Below are positions 1 through 6,639 of a DNA stretch of 49,899 nucleotides, piece after piece. The notes under the pieces were generated by a model that was not told the origin of the DNA, searched no databases, and worked only from the letters and a program-made list of their open reading frames with translations. Origin of the DNA: Thiobacillus sp. 65-29. GTDB lineage: Bacteria > Pseudomonadota > Gammaproteobacteria > Burkholderiales > Thiobacillaceae. The DNA lies in contig MKWN01000030.1 of assembly GCA_001899775.1 (NCBI GenBank), positions 24,404 through 74,302 on the forward strand. The letters are read 5' to 3'. The position numbers and the translations under genes are program-made. The first letter of the stretch is position 1. Every line of letters begins with the position of its first letter.

Positions 1-413
1 GACGCACAGCCGCCGGTGAAGACGATGCCGAAACCGAATATCGCGGCGCCGACGATGATGTGCCAGCCCATCGCGTTGGGATGGAAGGTACTGAAACCCG
101 ACAGGGTGACGATGGCGGCGACCACCGCGTACAGGGCGACCGCGATCATCATGCCGACCGCCATGCGCGGCACTTTCACCGCGAACAGGTCGCGCACCGC
201 GGACGCCATGCAGAAGCGGCCATACTGCAGCAGCATGCCGTAGGCCAGACCGAACCACACGTACACCAGCATGTAGACGAAGCGGCTGTCGAGCGCCAGC
301 GCCCACACCGAACCGGCGACCACGAACAGAAAGACGCCCAGCGCCTGCAGGTTGCCCTTGCGCGAAAGCCAGGACCCCCCCGATGCCGTACCAGCCGTTG
401 CCACACCGTTCAC
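1..413 (-). CDS. YeeE/YedE-family membrane transporter (partial, thiosulfate/sulfur uptake)
   Basis: The reading frame opens with GTG at 413, seven bases after an AAGGAG ribosome site at 421-426, and runs off the left edge, so only about 137 N-terminal residues are present. The protein has a short hydrophilic N-terminus, a membrane segment from about residue 24, then the family hallmark GRFCMASAVRDLF near residue 65 and a second conserved GFGIVFTGGCA at the window edge. In TsuA-type members the conserved Cys residues in such motifs line the thiosulfate path. It follows a TusA-like gene by 50 bases on the same strand, the arrangement of tsuA/tsuB (yeeE/yeeD). Thiosulfate as substrate is inference from that pairing; other YeeE proteins carry other sulfur species. 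Confidence 0.8.
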   Translation of the reverse strand, partial: MNGVATAGTASGGSWLSRKGNLQALGVFLFVVAGSVWALALDSRFVYMLVYVWFGLAYGMLLQYGRFCMASAVRDLFAVKVPRMAVGMMIAVALYAVVAAIVTLSGFSTFHPNAMGWHIIVGAAIFGFGIVFTGGCA

Positions 414-463
414 ACGCACTCTCCTTGTCAAAACCAGAACGCCTCCCGGCGCCCTCAAAGCAA

Positions 464-817
464 CTACGAACCCTTGCGGAGGTAGACCCGCCAGCAGCCG
501 AAATCACGCACCGTCGCCAGATGCGCACAGCCCAGCGTTTCCGCCAGCGCCGGGAATCCCTCGACGGCGGTCGGGTTGTCCAGCACGATCTCGACCACCT
601 CGCCGGAACCGACTTCACCCAGCACCTTCAGCGTCAGCAACTGCGGCCGCGGACACATGGCGCCAAGACAATCGACCGAACGCACCACCAGGGTCTTGCC
701 CAGGCCAGGAACATCGACCGTGCGAAACATCCAGCGACCCGACGCGACCGGACGGCCATGAAACAGATCGAACCAGCTTCCCGTCCGCACCACGCTGCCC
801 CTCCAAACGATACCCAT
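464..817 (-). CDS. TusA/SirA-like sulfur carrier protein
   Basis: The C-terminal 75 residues form a TusA fold: DCLGAMCPRPQLLTLKVL contains the Cys-Pro-x-Pro sulfur-binding motif after the first strand, followed by the second strand (GEVVEIVLDNP) and a terminal YLRKGS. Proteins of this family carry persulfide sulfur on the Cys. About 40 residues precede the domain and are unlike typical 75-80 residue TusA. The start is uncertain: ATG 817 is used here, GTG 829 and ATG 731 are alternatives, and none has a good ribosome site. It lies just upstream of a YeeE-type transporter, so it probably receives sulfur from that protein, as YeeD does for YeeE. AT-rich DNA at 840-890 may hold the promoter. Confidence 0.75.
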   Translation of the reverse strand: MGIVWRGSVVRTGSWFDLFHGRPVASGRWMFRTVDVPGLGKTLVVRSVDCLGAMCPRPQLLTLKVLGEVGSGEVVEIVLDNPTAVEGFPALAETLGCAHLATVRDFGCWRVYLRKGS

Positions 818-955
818 AGCGATAAGCACGTTGCGTGCCAGAATTGTTTATTGCGTTAAAACAATTGGTTACATTAAAAAATTGATTTCGGTGACGTGAA
901 AAATGCAATTGCGCGCGCCTGGAGGCGGGGCGCATGGGACTTTTGCAACAGAGGC

Positions 956-1430
956 CGGGGTGGCCGATGCGGGGGCCGACAATCGCGGCGAGGGCGCCGT
1001 CGCAGGAGGGCCGCCCCCGGCCCGATGGGTAAAAGGTTGTGGCGCCCAAATCGCGGCGGGGGCGCCGCTCCTACAGGGGGGGCGCTTGCGGTCCGATGCG
1101 GCGAGGATTGTCGCCCACGATCGCAGCAACACCACGCTGTTGTAGGAGGGTCGCCCCCGGCCCGATGGGGTGAAGGTTGTGGCGCCCAAATCGCGGCGAG
1201 GGCGCCGCTCCTACAGGGGGGGCCCTGCGCTCGACCAGCCTTGCGGGCGGGAGCCGCGGGTCATCGCGCGGTTGTAGGAGGGTCGCCCCCGGCCCGATGG
1301 GGTGAAGGTTGTGGCGCCCGAAAATCGCGGCGAGGGCGCCGGTGCGTGGTTGTTGACAATTCATTGGCATTACAACCACGGCCTGCCCCTTGCGGGTGCT
1401 CCTACAGGGGGCCGCCCCCGGCCCGCTGGC
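956..1430. repeat. Cluster of TGTAGGAG-type dispersed repeats (three copies plus nested palindrome)
   Basis: This gene-free stretch is built of tandem partial copies of one element. Each opens with TTGTAGGAGGGTCGCCC, continues through CGGCCCGATGGGGTGAAGG, then AAATCGCGGCGAGGGCGCC, and closes with GCTCCTACAGGGG. The ends are an inverted pair (TGTAGGAG / CTCCTACA). Copies lie near 1000-1076, 1141-1220 and 1273-1410. The third is interrupted at 1344-1376 by an AT-richer palindrome with arms GTGGTTGT / ACAACCAC. The same family and the same insert recur at 30472-30790. Long open frames cross the region on both strands but only reflect its GC content. Bases 830-955 hold no other feature I can support. 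Confidence 0.85.
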
Positions 1431-1450
1431 GCGTCGGGTCAGCGGCGCGC

Positions 1451-2905
1451 CTAACCCTGCAGCATCTCCGCCGCGCGCACGATTGCGCGGGCCTTGTTCT
1501 GCGTCTCCTGCCATTCGCTCTCGGCCACGGAGTCGGCGACGATGCCGGCACCGGCCTGGACGTAGAGCATGCCGTCCTTGACCACGGCGGTGCGGATGGC
1601 GATGGCCAGATCCATGTCGCCGTTGTAGCCGAGGTAGCCGACGGCGCCGGCGTAGATGCCGCGCTTGGACGGTTCGAGTTCGTCGATGATTTCCATCGCG
1701 CGCACCTTGGGCGCACCGGACACGGTGCCGGCGGGGAAACTCGCGCGCAGCACGTCGAGCGCGGTGAGGCCGGGTTTGAGCCGGCCCTCGACGTTGGAGA
1801 CGATGTGCATGACATGGGAATAGCGCTCGATCTGCATGTGCTCGGTGACGCGGACAGAGCCGGTGACGGCGATGCGCCCGGTGTCGTTGCGGCCGAGGTC
1901 GAGCAGTTGCAGATGCTCGGCGCATTCCTTGGGGTCGGCCAGCAGTTCCTCGGCCAGCCGCTGGTCGTCCTCGCGGGTGAGTCCGCGCGGGCGGGTGCCG
2001 GCGATGGGGCGCAGGGTGACGGTGTCGCCTTCCAGCCGCACCAGGATTTCGGGCGAGGAACCCACCACGTGGAAACCGCCGAAGTCGTAGAAGAACATGT
2101 AGGGCGACGGGTTGAGGCTGCGCAGCGCGCGGTACAGCGACAGCGGGGAGGCGTCGAAGGGACGCGACATGCGCTGCGAGAGCACGACCTGCATGATGTC
2201 GCCGGCGCCGATGTAGTCCTTGGCCTTCTGCACGGCAGCCTTGAACTCGGCCTCGCCGAATTCTGATTGCGGCTCGGCGGGCACCACACTCAGGCTGGGT
2301 GGTGGCTGCACCGGGGCATGCAGCTTGTCGGCCAGCGCCGCCAGGCGCAGGTGCGCCTCGGCATAGGCGTCGGCTTGCATCGGATCGGCATGAACGATGA
2401 GATAGAGCTTGCCGGCAAGGTTGTCGAACACCGCCAGCTCCTCGGTCAGCATGAGGAGAATGTCGGGCGTGTGCAGGACGTCGTCCTTGCGCGTGGCCGC
2501 CAGACGTTTCTCGATGTAGCGGATCGTGTCGTAGCCAAAATAGCCGGCGAGCCCGCCGGTGAAACGCGGCAGCCTTGCTACCGGCGCCGCCTTGAAACGG
2601 GCCTGGAATGCGGCGACGAAGGCAAGCGGGTCGTCGACACTGTGCTCCTCGGCCACCACGCCGTCGGTCTCCACCGTCAGCAGATGCGCACGTACGCGCA
2701 CCACCGTGCGCGCCGGCAGGCCGATGAAGGAATAGCGGCCGAAGCGCTCGCCGCCGACTACGGATTCGAGCAGATAGGAATAAGGTGTGTTGGCAAGCTT
2801 GAGATACACCGACAGCGGCGTTTCGAGGTCGCCGGGCATCTCGCGCACCAGCGGGATGCGGTTGTAGCCCTGGCGGGCGAGGTCGAAGAATTCTTGTTCA
2901 GTCAT
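1451..2905 (-). CDS. trpE: Anthranilate synthase component I
   Basis: This 484-residue enzyme converts chorismate and ammonia or glutamine nitrogen to anthranilate, the first step of tryptophan synthesis. The tryptophan feedback motif LLES lies in [20 protein letters not shown] near residue 45. The chorismate-binding C-terminal half contains [20 protein letters not shown], the [11 protein letters not shown] loop and the terminal [14 protein letters not shown] block. It is the last gene of an rpe-gph-trpE run. The ATG is preceded by a heptamer repeat that leaves no recognisable ribosome site. trpG, trpD and trpC, which follow trpE in many relatives, are absent; repeat DNA follows instead, so the glutamine amidotransferase partner must be encoded elsewhere. 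Confidence 0.97.
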   Translation of the reverse strand: MTEQEFFDLARQGYNRIPLVREMPGDLETPLSVYLKLANTPYSYLLESVVGGERFGRYSFIGLPARTVVRVRAHLLTVETDGVVAEEHSVDDPLAFVAAFQARFKAAPVARLPRFTGGLAGYFGYDTIRYIEKRLAATRKDDVLHTPDILLMLTEELAVFDNLAGKLYLIVHADPMQADAYAEAHLRLAALADKLHAPVQPPPSLSVVPAEPQSEFGEAEFKAAVQKAKDYIGAGDIMQVVLSQRMSRPFDASPLSLYRALRSLNPSPYMFFYDFGGFHVVGSSPEILVRLEGDTVTLRPIAGTRPRGLTREDDQRLAEELLADPKECAEHLQLLDLGRNDTGRIAVTGSVRVTEHMQIERYSHVMHIVSNVEGRLKPGLTALDVLRASFPAGTVSGAPKVRAMEIIDELEPSKRGIYAGAVGYLGYNGDMDLAIAIRTAVVKDGMLYVQAGAGIVADSVAESEWQETQNKARAIVRAAEMLQG

Positions 2906-3022
2906 TTTTTAGGGGCTAGGAGTTAGGATCTAGGGGCTAGGGATGAAGCGACGCGCAGCGTCACCATCGCGCCCACTGGGCGCGTCCCCTAGTCCCTAGA
3001 TCCCAGTCCCTAGCCCCTAAGC
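2906..3022. repeat. Heptamer-arm inverted repeat filling the gph-trpE gap
   Basis: The left arm (2911-2945) is a run of 7-bp units, AGGGGCT, AGGAGTT, AGGATCT, AGGGGCT, AGGGATG. The right arm (2986-3020) is its near reverse complement, CCCCTAG, TCCCTAG, ATCCCAG, TCCCTAG, CCCCTAA. The roughly 40-bp centre holds two small hairpins, GACGC/GCGTC and GCGCCC/GGGCGC. The element ends at the gph stop codon on one side and about five bases from the trpE start on the other, so it makes up the whole intergenic sequence and displaces any normal ribosome site. Confidence 0.85.
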
Positions 3023-3703
3023 TCACGCCTTCACCACCATCTTCGCCACCTCGGCGAGGCTCGGCACCACTGCATCCAGGTCGAGCTCTGCGACCGGGCG
3101 GCCGCGGTTGTAGCCGTAGGGCACGCAGAACACCGGGCAGCCGGCGGCGCGTGCGGCCTGGGTATCGTTGAGCGAATCGCCGATCAACAGCAGTTCGGCC
3201 GGCTGCACGCCGAACACCTCGCAGGCGTGCAGGAGCGGCAACGGATCGGGCTTGCGGCGGGGCAGCGTGTCGCCGGAGAGGATCAGCTCGAAGTAGTCGA
3301 ACAAACCCGTATCTTTCAAGAGCGGATGGGTGAACTGCGCAGCCTTGTTGGTGATGCAGGCAACGTGCAGGCCCATGGCCTTGAACGCTTCGAGTCCGTC
3401 GACCACGCCGGGAAACGGCCGCGACTCGCGCGACACGTTGGCACCGTAATGCTTCTGGTACGCGGCGATGGCCTTCTCGAACAGCGCCGCGTCGGGCTCG
3501 GCGTCCATCTCGCCGGTGAGCACGCGCTTGACCAGGCGCGATACGCCGTTGCCAATGTAGGTGGCGATCGTATCCTGCGACGGACACGGACGGCCAAGGT
3601 CGGCCATCATCAGCTCGGCGGCATACGCGAGATCCGGCGCAGTATTAAGGAGGGTGCCATCGAGATCGATGACGACGGCCTTGATCGGAAGGGGGAAGTT
3701 CAT
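3023..3703 (-). CDS. gph: Phosphoglycolate phosphatase
   Basis: HAD-superfamily hydrolase of 226 residues that dephosphorylates 2-phosphoglycolate, a product of DNA repair and of Rubisco oxygenation. Motif I is VIDLDGTLLNTAPDL near residue 11 with the nucleophilic Asp. Motif II is in VACITNK near residue 115. The Lys region is RRKPDPLPLLHACE near residue 150, and motif III is LLIGDSLNDTQAARAAGC near residue 173. Length and the helical cap between motifs I and II fit the Gph type. It sits between rpe and trpE on the same strand, a common betaproteobacterial order. A heptamer array abuts its start (TTAGGAT units end six bases before the ATG), so no Shine-Dalgarno sequence is visible. Confidence 0.93.
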   Translation of the reverse strand: MNFPLPIKAVVIDLDGTLLNTAPDLAYAAELMMADLGRPCPSQDTIATYIGNGVSRLVKRVLTGEMDAEPDAALFEKAIAAYQKHYGANVSRESRPFPGVVDGLEAFKAMGLHVACITNKAAQFTHPLLKDTGLFDYFELILSGDTLPRRKPDPLPLLHACEVFGVQPAELLLIGDSLNDTQAARAAGCPVFCVPYGYNRGRPVAELDLDAVVPSLAEVAKMVVKA

Positions 3704-3825
3704 CGTTAGGATTTAGGATTTAGGATTTAGGGATCAGGGGTCGTGCGGCCTGCGGCCGCGCAAATTTAGAGGCGCGAAGCACAAGACCCCCTAGCCCCTA
3801 GATCCCAGCCCCTAGCCCCTGCAGT
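3704..3825. repeat. Heptamer-arm inverted repeat filling the rpe-gph gap
   Basis: The left arm (3706-3740) is TTAGGAT three times, then TTAGGGA and TCAGGGG. The right arm (3788-3822) is CCCCTAG, CCCCTAG, ATCCCAG, CCCCTAG, CCCCTGC. The 47-bp centre contains the hairpin GCGGCC/GGCCGC. The design matches the element at 2906-3022 although the left arm has a different unit sequence, and it likewise extends from the stop of the upstream gene (rpe) to the start of the downstream one (gph). Confidence 0.85.
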
Positions 3826-4509
3826 TCAGACCTTCGCCAACTCGGCGCGCATCGCGGCGATGATGGAATTGTAGCGCTGCGGATCGCTGTCCCTGGCGGC
3901 GCCGAACACGGCCGAACCGGCCACGAAGGTGTCGACGCCGGCCCGCGCGACTTCGGCGATGTTGGCGGGACCGACGCCGCCGTCGATCTCGATCTCCACC
4001 TTGAGGTCACGGTCGTCGATCATCTTGCGCACCGCGCGCGCCTTGTCGAGCACGTAGGGGATGAACTTCTGTCCGCCGAAGCCGGGGTTGACCGACATCA
4101 GCAGCACCATGTCGAGCTTGTCCAGAGTGTATTCCAGCACGTCGAGCGGGGTGGCGGGGTTGAACACCAGGCCGGCCTTGCAGCCGTTTTCCTTGATCAG
4201 GCCGATGGTGCGGTCGATGTGCTCGGACGCTTCCGGGTGGAAGGTGATGTAGGTGGCACCCGCCTTGGCGAAATCGGGGATGATGCGGTCGACCGGCTTG
4301 ACCATCAGGTGCACGTCGATCGGCGCGGTCACACCGTGCTTCCTCAGCGCCTCGCACACCAGCGGGCCGATGGTGAGGTTGGGCACATAGTGATTGTCCA
4401 TGACGTCAAAGTGGACGATGTCGGCGCCGGAGGCGAGCACGTTGTCGACTTCCTCGCCCAGTTTGGCGAAGTTGGCGGACAGGATGGACGGGGCGATGCG
4501 GTACGTCAT
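3826..4509 (-). CDS. rpe: Ribulose-phosphate 3-epimerase
   Basis: This 227-residue TIM-barrel enzyme interconverts ribulose 5-phosphate and xylulose 5-phosphate in the pentose phosphate and Calvin cycles. Diagnostic segments are [15 protein letters not shown] at the N-terminus, [17 protein letters not shown] near residue 34 with the catalytic Asp and metal ligands, DVHLMVKP near residue 65, [14 protein letters not shown] near residue 138 and [11 protein letters not shown] near residue 174. Length is normal. The ATG at 4509 has a CGGAG ribosome site about nine bases upstream. It is the first gene of the rpe-gph-trpE run and is divergent from apaG. Confidence 0.97.
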   Translation of the reverse strand: MTYRIAPSILSANFAKLGEEVDNVLASGADIVHFDVMDNHYVPNLTIGPLVCEALRKHGVTAPIDVHLMVKPVDRIIPDFAKAGATYITFHPEASEHIDRTIGLIKENGCKAGLVFNPATPLDVLEYTLDKLDMVLLMSVNPGFGGQKFIPYVLDKARAVRKMIDDRDLKVEIEIDGGVGPANIAEVARAGVDTFVAGSAVFGAARDSDPQRYNSIIAAMRAELAKV

Positions 4510-4606
4510 GGGAAAGCTCCGGAATATTTTGAATGACCGTGCATTTTAACAGCCCGGCGGGGCCTTGCGTTACACTCGACACATTCCAACCCGGCGAGAC
4601 CCAAGC

Positions 4607-4990
4607 GTGGCCGAAGGCAAGAAATACCAGATCAGCATCCGCGTCGACACCGCGTACCTGGCAGAGCAGAGCGACCCCTCGGCCGACCGTTACGTGTTCG
4701 CCTACACCATCACCATCGCCAACAGCGGCACCGTCGCGGCGCAACTGATCTCGCGCCACTGGATCATCACCGACGCGCACAACGCAACGCAGGAAGTGAA
4801 GGGTCTCGGTGTGGTCGGCGAACAGCCGCTGCTGCGACCCGGGGAAAGCTTCGAATACACCAGCGGTACCGCGCTGGCGACCCCGGTCGGCACCATGCAG
4901 GGCAGTTACCAGATGGTGGCGGAAGACGGCAACAAGTTCGAGGCCGAGATTCCGTCCTTCATGCTTTCCATGCCGCGCGTGCTGCATTGA
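4607..4990 (+). CDS. apaG: ApaG protein
   Basis: A 127-residue single-domain protein with the FN3-like beta sandwich of the ApaG/DUF525 family: YQISIRVDTAYLAEQSDP at the start, YVFAYTITIANSGTVAAQL near residue 27, RHWIITDA near residue 48, and VVGEQPLLRPGESFEYTSG then GTMQGSYQMV. Its cellular role is not settled; it has been tied to cobalt resistance and magnesium efflux in enterobacteria. The GTG at 4607 gives the usual family length; an in-frame TTG at 4565 would add 14 residues with no family similarity. A TACACT hexamer near 4571 could be the -10 box. It lies divergently from rpe, a frequent betaproteobacterial neighbour. Confidence 0.92.
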   Translation: MAEGKKYQISIRVDTAYLAEQSDPSADRYVFAYTITIANSGTVAAQLISRHWIITDAHNATQEVKGLGVVGEQPLLRPGESFEYTSGTALATPVGTMQGSYQMVAEDGNKFEAEIPSFMLSMPRVLH

Positions 4991-5170
4991 CGCCGCGCTG
5001 AGGCGCATGCCTGACGTTTGCAAAAGTGCGCCATGCCGGCCAGCGATGGCCCGCGCACCGTCAGCTGCCGTCCGCGTGGGATTCCGGCACGGCCACGCAG
5101 GTGCGTCTGCCATTGCTATACTTTGACGCCATGCCCGATTCACCCTCCGCAGGTCATCCATCAACGCTGT

Positions 5171-5296
5171 GTAGACCTGTCGGGCTGAAGCCCGACCTAC
5201 GGCCAGTTCCGCTTATCAATCAGCGTCCTGTAGGTCGGGTTTTAACCCGACACGCCGGGCTGAAGCCCGACCCGCGGGCAGCTGGATAATCCGGGT
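5171..5296. repeat. GTAGGTCGGG / CCCGACCTAC dispersed repeat, copy 1
   Basis: The region between apaG and mltA carries stacked inverted repeats: TGTCGGGCTGAAGCCCGACC at 5178, GTAGGTCGGGTTTTAACCCG at about 5231, then GCCGGGCTGAAGCCCGACCC. Each unit can fold into a hairpin with stem GTCGGGxTT/AAxCCCGAC. The block closes with GGATAATCCGGG at 5284-5295, seven bases before the mltA start. A second copy with the same closing sequence lies at 21376-21497. Nothing else was seen in 4991-5170. Confidence 0.8.
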
Positions 5297-5302
5297 TCAA
5301 GC

Positions 5303-6547
5303 ATGGCCCTTCTCGTGAAAGCCCTTCTGCGCGCGAGCCCCTGGCTGCTCGCCCTGTCGCTCGCCGCCTGCGCCGTGCGCCCGCCGGTCGAGCCCACGGC
5401 GCCTCCACCCGCGCCTTCACCCGCGCCTTCACCCGCGCCGTCCCCTGCTCCGCCGCCCGTGCAGCCGCTGCCCACCGTGCCGCAGGCCTACCCGACCCTC
5501 AAGGCGGTCAGTTGGGCGGACCTGCCGTTCTGGCCGGCCGAGCAGGCGAGCGCGGCGTGGCCGGCCTTCCTGCAGGGCTGCACCACGCTCGTCAAGCGCG
5601 GCGCCTGGCAGGCGAGCTGCGCCGAAGCGGCGGCCATGCCGGCGCCGGACGACGCCACGGCGCGCGCGTTCTTCGAACGTCATTTCCAGCCCTGGCAGGC
5701 GACGCAGGAAGATGGCAGCGTCGAAGGGCTGGTCACCGGCTATTACGAACCGCTGCTCAAGGGTGATCGCGTGCGCAGCGCGCGTGCGCGATTTCCACTT
5801 CATGCCGTGCCGGACGACCTCATCACCGTGGATCTCGCGGGCATCTATCCCGAACTGAAGAGCTTGCGCCTGCGTGGGCGCCTGGTCGGCAACAAGATCG
5901 TTCCCTACGCCACGCGCGCGGAAATCGAGTCGGGACAGAACGGTTTTCGCGGCCGGGCCATCGCCTGGGCGGAAGACCCGGTCGACCTGTTCTTCCTGCA
6001 GATCCAGGGCTCGGGCCGCATCGAGCTGCCCGACGGCTCACACCTGCGCGTGGGCTATGCCGACCAGAACGGCCATCCGTATCAGTCGATCGGCCGGCTC
6101 CTGGTCGAACGCGGTGAACTGACGCTCGACCAGGCCTCGATGCAGGGCATCAAGGACTGGGGCGCACGCAACCCGGAGAAATTGCCCGAGCTCCTCACCG
6201 CCAACCCGAGCTACGTGTTCTTCCGCGAGTTGCCGAACGGCCTGTCCGGCCCGCTCGGCGCACTGGGCGTGCCGCTCACCAGCGGGCGCTCGATTGCCGT
6301 CGACCCGCGGTTCATTCCGCTCGGCGCACCGGTCGTTCTCGCCACCACACAACCGAATTCCCCCGAGCCGCTCAACCGCCTGGTGATGGCGCAGGACACC
6401 GGCGGCGCCATCCGCGGCGGCGTGCGCGCCGACTTCTTTTTCGGTTTCGGCGATGCGGCGGGTGAACTCGCCGGGCGCATGAAGCAGCGCGGGCGCATGT
6501 GGGTACTGCTGCCGAAGGACTATCCGCTCCTCAGCGTGCGCCGTTGA
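5303..6547 (+). CDS. mltA: Membrane-bound lytic murein transglycosylase A
   Basis: A 414-residue outer-membrane lipoprotein that cleaves peptidoglycan between MurNAc and GlcNAc, leaving a 1,6-anhydro end. The signal peptide ends in the lipobox SLAAC (Cys about residue 23). A low-complexity linker of repeated Pro-Ala-Pro-Ser follows (residues 33-50), encoded by a short DNA repeat. The MltA domain contains GLVTGYYEPLL near residue 143 and QIQGSGRIELPDG near residue 233. The C-terminal 3D domain has AQDTGGAIRGGVRADFFFG with Asp365 as the probable catalytic acid. No ribosome site precedes the ATG, which directly follows a dispersed repeat; GTG 5315 is a possible alternative. Confidence 0.95.
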   Translation: MALLVKALLRASPWLLALSLAACAVRPPVEPTAPPPAPSPAPSPAPSPAPPPVQPLPTVPQAYPTLKAVSWADLPFWPAEQASAAWPAFLQGCTTLVKRGAWQASCAEAAAMPAPDDATARAFFERHFQPWQATQEDGSVEGLVTGYYEPLLKGDRVRSARARFPLHAVPDDLITVDLAGIYPELKSLRLRGRLVGNKIVPYATRAEIESGQNGFRGRAIAWAEDPVDLFFLQIQGSGRIELPDGSHLRVGYADQNGHPYQSIGRLLVERGELTLDQASMQGIKDWGARNPEKLPELLTANPSYVFFRELPNGLSGPLGALGVPLTSGRSIAVDPRFIPLGAPVVLATTQPNSPEPLNRLVMAQDTGGAIRGGVRADFFFGFGDAAGELAGRMKQRGRMWVLLPKDYPLLSVRR

Positions 6548-6639
6548 ACTAGTCGGGCCGCTCGACCCTCCCATGATTGACTGATACGGCCACGTGATGT
6601 TCGGAACGTACTGAAGACCGGGCCAACAAGGAGTTCGAC

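Noticed and set aside
896..2266. Long plus-strand open frame (456 codons) over repeats and antisense to trpE
   Set aside because: It crosses non-coding repeats, has Arg/Gly-rich shadow composition and lies antisense to the clear trpE frame; GC-rich codon bias keeps such frames open.
3706..3733. Telomere-like TTAGGAT run
   Set aside because: It has no terminal position or hairpin end; it is one arm of an intergenic inverted repeat.
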